Assembly: GCF_003368325.1 (NCBI RefSeq)
Contig: NZ_CP031467.1
Span: 2,294,001-2,358,000, forward strand
Length of the DNA: 64,000 nt
Direction: 5' to 3'
Origin: Paraburkholderia caffeinilytica
Lineage (GTDB): Bacteria; Pseudomonadota; Gammaproteobacteria; Burkholderiales; Burkholderiaceae
A program made the position numbers and the translations under genes. Positions 58,688 through 64,000 of the stretch are shown piece after piece. How positions within the stretch are numbered: position 1 is the stretch's first letter; each line of letters starts with the position of its first letter. The notes under the pieces were generated by a model. That model was not told the origin of the DNA and did not search any database. It was given only the letters and a program-made list of their open reading frames with translations.

Positions 58688-59704
58688 GTGACCACTGTGA
58701 TGCGTTCGATCGACAACGGCTGGCGCCGCTGGATTGCCGAGAATCTGCTGCTCGACGCACCGCCGCCCGCCGTGCACGGTGCGCTGATTGGACATGGTTT
58801 CGACCCTGCCGACGCCGCGCGCGAAATCGAGATCGCGCTCGCGAGTCCTTACTTTGAGGGGGCAGTGCGCTTGCGCAATCGTTTGCGCAAGCGCGAATGG
58901 ATCTTGTCGGTGTACGGCGCGCTCAATCGCATGCGCGCCGGAAGCGGTGTGATCGAACGGCGCGAGCAGCTATTGCGTGACGAGTTCTTTGAGCAGTACT
59001 ACTTTCAGAACCGGCCGGTCATCATCACCGGCGCTTTCGATTTCTGGCCGGCGCGCACGCAGTGGAGTTTCGACTACTTTCGCGAGCGGTGCGGAGATTG
59101 CGAAGTCGAAGTGCAGTTCGGGCGAGAGTCGGATGCGAATTATGAAATCAATCAGCCGAAGCTCAAGCGCACGATGCGCTTTGCCGATTATGTCGATCTC
59201 GTCGAGCGTAGCGGTCCGACTAACGATTTCTACATGACCGCGAATAACAGCTCGCACAATCGCACGGCTCTTGCCGCGTTATGGCCGGACGCGCCGACTA
59301 TCCGCGAGTATCTCGATGCCGGGTCGCCTGATACGGGTTTTTTCTGGATGGGACCGGCGGGAACGAAGACGCCGTTTCACCATGATCTGACCAATAACTT
59401 CATGGCGCAGGTGATCGGCCGCAAACAGATCAAACTGGTTCCGTTGTCCGATACGCCGCATATGGCGAACATGCTGCATTGTTATTCCGAGGTGGACGGC
59501 AGTGCGATCGACTACGAGCGTTTCCCGTCGATGCGCAATGCGCATTTGATCGAATGCACGCTCGGGCCGGGTGAATTGCTGTTTCTGCCGATCGGCTGGT
59601 GGCATTACGTGGAAGGACTCGATGCATCGGTGACGATGACGTTCACCAATTTTCTCGAGCGCAACGACTTCTCGCGCGACTACGTGACGTATCACGAACT
59701 GTGA
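58688..59704 (+). CDS. Cupin/JmjC-like Fe(II)-dependent oxygenase
   Basis: 338 residues from the GTG at 58688, with GGAG 7 bases upstream; the terminator of the previous gene lies before it, so longer starts are unlikely. The JmjC/cupin_8 domain fills the C-terminal two thirds. QNRPVIITGAFDFWPA opens it, the first iron ligands are in TPFHHDLTNNF, and the distal His is in LPIGWWHYVEGL. Such proteins hydroxylate proteins or tRNA. The target is unknown. Confidence 0.85.
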   Translation: MTTVMRSIDNGWRRWIAENLLLDAPPPAVHGALIGHGFDPADAAREIEIALASPYFEGAVRLRNRLRKREWILSVYGALNRMRAGSGVIERREQLLRDEFFEQYYFQNRPVIITGAFDFWPARTQWSFDYFRERCGDCEVEVQFGRESDANYEINQPKLKRTMRFADYVDLVERSGPTNDFYMTANNSSHNRTALAALWPDAPTIREYLDAGSPDTGFFWMGPAGTKTPFHHDLTNNFMAQVIGRKQIKLVPLSDTPHMANMLHCYSEVDGSAIDYERFPSMRNAHLIECTLGPGELLFLPIGWWHYVEGLDASVTMTFTNFLERNDFSRDYVTYHEL

Positions 59705-59705
59705 C

Positions 59706-59740
59706 AAAAAAACGGCGAGCCGGTTGACCCGGCTCGCCGC
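59706..59740 (-). terminator. Rho-independent terminator of the repeat lipoprotein gene
   Basis: 10-bp stem GGCGAGCCGG/CCGGCTCGCC, followed on the minus strand by seven T residues. It also lies right after the plus-strand cupin gene. Confidence 0.9.
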
Positions 59741-59795
59741 CCCCCTTTGACGCTTGTTTTTTCGCGTCTTTATTTGCTGTCGTTTTTCGTATTCG

Positions 59796-61427
59796 TTACT
59801 TCTTCGTCGTCAGACCGCCCAGACCGCCGAGCAAGCCGCCGCCCGTGGTGGTGGTGCCCGTCGAGCTCCCCGAACCGGTCAATGCGCCGGTGACGGTGCC
59901 CAGCAAGCCGGTGATCGGCGCAAGCGGGTTGCTGGTGCCGCCCGTGCCGCTAGTGCCGCCCGAGCCCGCAGCCGACCCGAGCGCGCCTGTCAGCGACGAC
60001 ACTGCCGACGTCACCGGCGCCAGCGGATTGCTACTGCTGCCGGCCGCGCCGCTCAATGCGCCGGTGACCGAATTCAGCACCCCGGTCAGCGGTGCCAGCG
60101 GATTGCCGCTGCTGCCTGAGCCACCGCCGATGCCACCGAGACTGCCGGTCACCGTATTGAGGACGCTGGTCAGAGGGGCAAGCGGGCTGCTGCCTGCGCT
60201 GCCGCCAATGCCACCGAGACTACCCGTCACCGTGCTGAGGACGCCGGTAATGGGCGCAAGCGGGCTGCCCGAACCGCTGCCGCCGGTCAGGCCGCTGCTC
60301 AGGGTGCCGGGCAACGCGGTGAGAATGCTGGTCAAGGGCGCCAGCGGGTTGCCGGTACTACCGTCGCCGCTACCCGGATTCAGGATGCCCGTGAGGCCGC
60401 CGAGCGGGTTGCCGCTGCTCGTGCCGCCCGCGGTCAGCAGGCCGCCGGCGGACGTGACGGTGTCGCCGAGCTTGGTCACGACATTGCCCAGGTTCTGGCC
60501 GATCGGGTTGTTGGTCGCGTTGCTGACCTGGGTGCCCGCGGTGTCGAGGCCGTGACCGATGGTCGACAGCAAACCGTTCAGGGGAGCGCCGAGTCCGGTC
60601 GTGTCGCCGACGGTTTGGGTCGTTTGTGCGAGTGTGGCGGTGATCGGCGTGATCGCGGTGCCGACGGTTTGCGTCACTTGCTGGACTGGACTGTTCGTCA
60701 GTTGCGAGGTCAGTTGCGTGCCAAGGCCGCTGACTGCAGTACCGAGCGTCGAGACCGTGCTGCCGAGCGGCGTGGTCAGCGGACTGAGCGGTGCCGTGGG
60801 ACCGCTGCCGAGACTCGTGACAAGCTGGCCGGCGCTGTTGACGGCCTGACCTGCGTCATATACCAGGCCGCCGCCGCTCGCCAGCGTCGTACTGAGCGGA
60901 TCCGCGGAATTGCCGAGCTGGCCGAGGCCGTTTGCGGCACCTGTGCCGAGCACGCCCACGCCTGCGCCGAGATTCGAGACGACGTTGCCCAGCGCGGTCG
61001 TGGTGGCAGGGTTCGCGCCGGGGATCGGCGTGAGGCCGATCTGGCTGCCGATCGAGGAGACGGTTTGGCCGGCTGCGGTAAGCACGTTGCTGGTGTTCTG
61101 GACGACGACGCCGATCGGATTGGCGCTGCTTGGCGTGGGGGTGGGAGTTGGCGTCGGCGTCGGCGTCGGAGTAGGTGTGGGCGTAGGCGTCGGTGTTGGC
61201 GTGGGCGTAGGCGTAGGTGTCGGAGTAGGCGTTGGCGTCCCGCCGCCAGAGCCGCTTCCCGAACCCGAACCCGAGCCGGAACCCGAGCCGGAACCCGAAC
61301 CGCTGCCGGCATCACTTCCCAAGGCGCTTGACGTGCCCGGTTTGACCAACGTGCTTCCGCATCCGGTCAGTAAGATCATCGACGTCACGCACATGGCGAT
61401 CGCCGACAGTTTGAAATGGTGATTCAT
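59796..61427 (-). CDS. Repeat-rich surface lipoprotein (collagen-like annotation class)
   Basis: 543 residues. A lipoprotein signal ends in the lipobox LLTGC (Cys23). Next come a (GS)n tract (about 41-62) and a (TP)n tract of about 20 dipeptides (about 65-105), a likely extended stalk. A Gly/Ala/Thr/Leu-rich repeat domain fills the rest; its C-terminal third has about six copies of a roughly 30-residue unit centred on NPLAPLTGVL and VTGSLGGIGG. No enzymatic motif. It is probably anchored to the outer membrane with a structural or adhesive role. The repeats invite length variation. Confidence 0.75.
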   Translation of the reverse strand: MNHHFKLSAIAMCVTSMILLTGCGSTLVKPGTSSALGSDAGSGSGSGSGSGSGSGSGSGSGGGTPTPTPTPTPTPTPTPTPTPTPTPTPTPTPTPTPTPSSANPIGVVVQNTSNVLTAAGQTVSSIGSQIGLTPIPGANPATTTALGNVVSNLGAGVGVLGTGAANGLGQLGNSADPLSTTLASGGGLVYDAGQAVNSAGQLVTSLGSGPTAPLSPLTTPLGSTVSTLGTAVSGLGTQLTSQLTNSPVQQVTQTVGTAITPITATLAQTTQTVGDTTGLGAPLNGLLSTIGHGLDTAGTQVSNATNNPIGQNLGNVVTKLGDTVTSAGGLLTAGGTSSGNPLGGLTGILNPGSGDGSTGNPLAPLTSILTALPGTLSSGLTGGSGSGSPLAPITGVLSTVTGSLGGIGGSAGSSPLAPLTSVLNTVTGSLGGIGGGSGSSGNPLAPLTGVLNSVTGALSGAAGSSSNPLAPVTSAVSSLTGALGSAAGSGGTSGTGGTSNPLAPITGLLGTVTGALTGSGSSTGTTTTGGGLLGGLGGLTTKK

Positions 61428-61684
61428 GCTCTGCTCCCCCGTAATTTGAAAATTGCCGGGGAGCTAACCGCAAGGCCTATGCCATTCGCGCTTGCAGGCT
61501 CGGCGAGACGGGAAAGGTAATATAAATCAATGGGTTATGAGCATGTGCACTAGGCGGTGAAGATGTTGGGGCCGCCGATGTGGCGGGGAACACATCAGCG
61601 TGCGGGGCTCGCGTAACGTAACGTAAGAACGCCGGTCTTCATATGGCCCGACGCGCGCCAATGCAGAAGGAGCGCGCGTCCGCG

Positions 61685-62896
61685 TCAGATCTTCAAACGC
61701 CGCAGCACCTTCGGACCCGCGATCGCGATCAGCGCCGAGCACACGGCCACCACGGACAACCCGATCGGCAAGCTGGTCGCCTGCGTCACCGCACCGATGA
61801 TCACCGGCCCGAGCAGCAGCCCGAAGTACGCCAGCCCGGCAACATGCGCGAGTCCTTCGGCCGCGTGAATGCCTTTGACGCTCGCCGCCGCCGCGAACAG
61901 CACGGGCATCATGTTCGCGAGTCCGAGACCCATCAGCGTGAAGCCGATGAGGGCAGCGACCGGATTCGGCAACAGTAGCGCGCCGACCATCCCCGCGCAG
62001 GCAAGCGACGCGCTCGCCATCACCAGTTGCGGTGCGCCGAAGCGGGCGCGCACGGCGTCGCCGGCGAAACGGGCCGCTGCCATGCCGCCCGAAAACGCCG
62101 CGTAGGCCGCGCTCGCGAGGGCCGGCGTGGACAGCACGACGTCGCGCATGTAGACGGTGGCCCAGTCGTACATAGCCCCTTCGGCGATCAACGCGACCAG
62201 CGCTATGACGCCGAGTGCCCACAAGGCCGGCGAGCGCCAGCGGTTGGCGCGTGGCGTGGCGGCGTCGGGATGGTCGGCGTGCGGCACGTGCGGCAGGACG
62301 GAAGGGCACGCGGCAATCAGCACCAGGGCACTGATTGCCGCGGCCAGCGCGAGGTGTACCGCCGGCGCCATGCCACGCGCCAACAAGACGCCGCCGACCG
62401 CCGCGCCGAACATCCCGCCGACGCTGAACATGCCATGTAGCGACGACATGATCGGCTTGCCGAGCGTTTTCTCGACAGCGCTGGCTTCCGCGTTCATCGC
62501 GACGTCGAGCGTGGCCATGCCCGCGCCGAAGGCGGCCAGCACGATCAGCAACATCCAGTAAGCCGGCACGATCAGGATCAGCGCCGCGCACGCCGACATC
62601 ACCAGGCCGCCGGTCAGGCAGGCGCGGCGCGTGCCGACCCGCGCAATCCATGAAGCATTCGCCGCCATTGCGCCGATCGAACCGCCGGCCACAGCCAGCA
62701 ACGCGAACGAGAGCATCGCCGCGTTCAGATGGAAGCGGTCGCGCACAGTCGGCACATGCACCCCCCACGACGCGTACATCATGCCGGCGATGAAGAACAC
62801 CGCCATCGTGGCGATACGGGCGCGCTGCCGTGCGGTGCCGGAGAGATCGCGATGAGCTGCAGGGAGGGCGGCGAATTCGGAGGAGCGGTCGGACAC
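61685..62896 (-). CDS. MFS transporter
   Basis: 403 residues, about 12 transmembrane segments. AMYASWGVHVPTVRDRF-like opening (seen as GMMYASWGVHVPTVRDRF) and LDVAMNAEASAVEK in the middle resemble the FucP/YbjJ-like MFS group. The substrate is unknown. It is divergent from the HugZ-like gene. Confidence 0.85.
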   Translation of the reverse strand: MSDRSSEFAALPAAHRDLSGTARQRARIATMAVFFIAGMMYASWGVHVPTVRDRFHLNAAMLSFALLAVAGGSIGAMAANASWIARVGTRRACLTGGLVMSACAALILIVPAYWMLLIVLAAFGAGMATLDVAMNAEASAVEKTLGKPIMSSLHGMFSVGGMFGAAVGGVLLARGMAPAVHLALAAAISALVLIAACPSVLPHVPHADHPDAATPRANRWRSPALWALGVIALVALIAEGAMYDWATVYMRDVVLSTPALASAAYAAFSGGMAAARFAGDAVRARFGAPQLVMASASLACAGMVGALLLPNPVAALIGFTLMGLGLANMMPVLFAAAASVKGIHAAEGLAHVAGLAYFGLLLGPVIIGAVTQATSLPIGLSVVAVCSALIAIAGPKVLRRLKI

Positions 62897-63021
62897 GGAA
62901 ATCTCGTGGAGGGGGAACGCGCGAGAAAGCGCGTTGAAAGCGAAATTCCGATTCTAACGAAGCGCGCTGTCTTATGCTTGAAGCGGATCGATCCAACGCT
63001 CAGCCTTCGAGGAACGCGCAC

Positions 63022-63684
63022 TTGAACATTCCCGCCCATGCTCCGCTGCATCTGCTTCATATGGCCGCAACCGGCACGCTCGCGACTCACGCGCGTCAGC
63101 CGGAAGGCTTTCCTTATCCTTCGGTGTTGCCGTTCGCGCCGGACCCGCAGCATCGTCCGACGATCCTGGTGAGCCGGCTCGCCGAGCATACGCACAACCT
63201 GCACGCCGACCCGCGCGCCGGTTTTCTGGTCGTCGACGCCCCCGACGGCGACGTGCTGAGCGGGCAGCGCGTCACCTTGCTCGGCACGTTCGAACCGGTC
63301 GAGTCGACCCCCGAAGTCGTACAGCGCTATCTGCGCTATCACCCGGATGCCGAACGGTACCTGGTTCTCGGCGATTTCACGTTCTGGGCGATGAAGCTCG
63401 AACGGCTTCGTTATATCGGCGGCTTCGGCGCGATGGGCTGGCTCGACGGCGCCGAACTCGATCCGCTGCCACCACTCGGCTTCGATGAAGAAAACGCGCT
63501 GATCGAGCACTTCGCCGATCATTGCTCGGGTGCCACGGGGCTTCTGCTGATCGGCGTCGATCGGTATGGTGCCGATCTGAAGCGGGACGGTGTCCGTACC
63601 CGTTTTGTGTTCGACGATGCGAAGCGCAATGCCGAAACCTTGCATGCGGCGCTCGAAGATTGCATCCAGCGCCACGTAAATTAA
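63022..63684 (+). CDS. HugZ/pyridoxamine 5'-phosphate oxidase-like flavoprotein
   Basis: 220 residues from TTG 63022, chosen because GAGGA lies 8 bases upstream and the family sequence starts there (LNIPAHAPLHLLHMAATGTLATH); an ATG at 62974 is in frame but lacks this support. The split-barrel FMN domain (PYPSVLPFAPD, ILVSRLAEHTHNLHADPRAGF, QRVTLLGTFEPV) is followed by a helical C-terminal domain with FDEENALIEHFADHCSG. Relatives are haem-degrading HugZ or related stress flavoproteins. Confidence 0.85.
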   Translation: MNIPAHAPLHLLHMAATGTLATHARQPEGFPYPSVLPFAPDPQHRPTILVSRLAEHTHNLHADPRAGFLVVDAPDGDVLSGQRVTLLGTFEPVESTPEVVQRYLRYHPDAERYLVLGDFTFWAMKLERLRYIGGFGAMGWLDGAELDPLPPLGFDEENALIEHFADHCSGATGLLLIGVDRYGADLKRDGVRTRFVFDDAKRNAETLHAALEDCIQRHVN

Positions 63685-64000
63685 GTTTTGATTGCTGTTT
63701 CGGGAAAACACTCATGCCGCAATAACAAGGCGGAGCGTGCGTTCGAATATGTTCTGACGTTTCATGTTGAAGCTTTCATGGCATGAAATGTTGGAACAAC
63801 TTTCTTATCTTAAATTTCATCTCTTGATAGTTAATCCAATAATGACCGAAGTGCCGCGCGACTTTTCAGCGGAATGCGAAATTAGCTATTTGAAAGGGTT
63901 CGCGTAACATCGCGACGATGTGAAATTTTTTGAAACGAATAGGGATTAATTTTACGGCGGCGCTTTTGCGGTTTTTCTATTTTGTGTTAATCTCGCCATC
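63685..64000. other. A/T-rich intergenic region at the window end
   Basis: 316 bp with much lower GC than the rest. A 15-bp palindrome TTTCATGGCATGAAA (63774-63788) and a nearby TTTCATG half-site (63760) are seen. It is probably the promoter region of a gene beyond the window. Confidence 0.5.

Noticed and set aside
59845..60555. Long plus-strand frames across the repeat lipoprotein gene
   Set aside because: Antisense frames forced open by the repeated GC-rich codons of the real gene.

Overview
This window looks like a stretch of the primary chromosome of a Paraburkholderia/Burkholderia-type betaproteobacterium. The basis is high GC, dense operons, and gene neighbourhoods and protein sequences I recognise from that group: metXW, hslVU, a cysteine-poor DksA, dapF-DUF484-xerC, lpxL/metK and a RegB/RegA pair. 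I see no rRNA, tRNA, phage, integrase, transposase or CRISPR array. Assignments rest on motifs and remembered family features; no search was run.

Layout. 0-9.6 kb, mostly minus strand: metX-metW-ampG-M48 peptidase, slmA with a HAD pyrimidine nucleotidase, argB, then a small CWC zinc-type protein and a TPR glycosyltransferase-like protein converging on a pentanucleotide repeat. 9.7-11.6 kb: redox two-component pair regB-regA. 11.8-21.4 kb, minus strand: hslVU, dksA, a His-rich COG0523 GTPase, rlmI, xerC, DUF484, dapF, lpxL. 21.5-33.3 kb: metK, a phytanoyl-CoA dioxygenase-like gene, an aldo/keto reductase, an MFS gene, srkA, a transglutaminase-like secreted protein and a PepSY membrane gene behind a Fur-box-like site.

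33.3-43.3 kb is the accessory-looking part. A seven-gene molybdenum hydroxylase operon (coxS-coxL-coxM-moxR-coxE-coxG-xdhC) lies between two directly repeated, roughly 0.97 kb non-coding elements. Each element has long inverted arms, nested hairpins, terminal 24-bp iterations and a central hexanucleotide array that differs in copy number between the copies. 43.3-64 kb: an amino-acid permease, a sensor-less histidine kinase with a LuxR-type regulator, fpr, an EEP-family phosphatase, an AAA+ ATPase, an FAD oxidoreductase, HiPIP, amidase and dienelactone hydrolase, a nitronate monooxygenase, an orphan Liv-type binding protein, a JmjC/cupin protein, a repeat lipoprotein, an MFS gene and a HugZ-like protein.

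Two observations stand out. First, the leaders of metX and metK, 17 kb apart, can be folded into the same SAM-II-like pseudoknot plan: P1, a loop with a UUGC element, an extra hairpin inserted after P1, then a GCUAAAG core followed by GUC that pairs with GAC in the first loop. This would place both methionine synthesis and SAM synthesis under SAM-sensing RNAs. Second, the paired inverted-arm elements bracketing the cox operon look like a non-autonomous repeat family and give the operon an excisable, composite-element-like layout.
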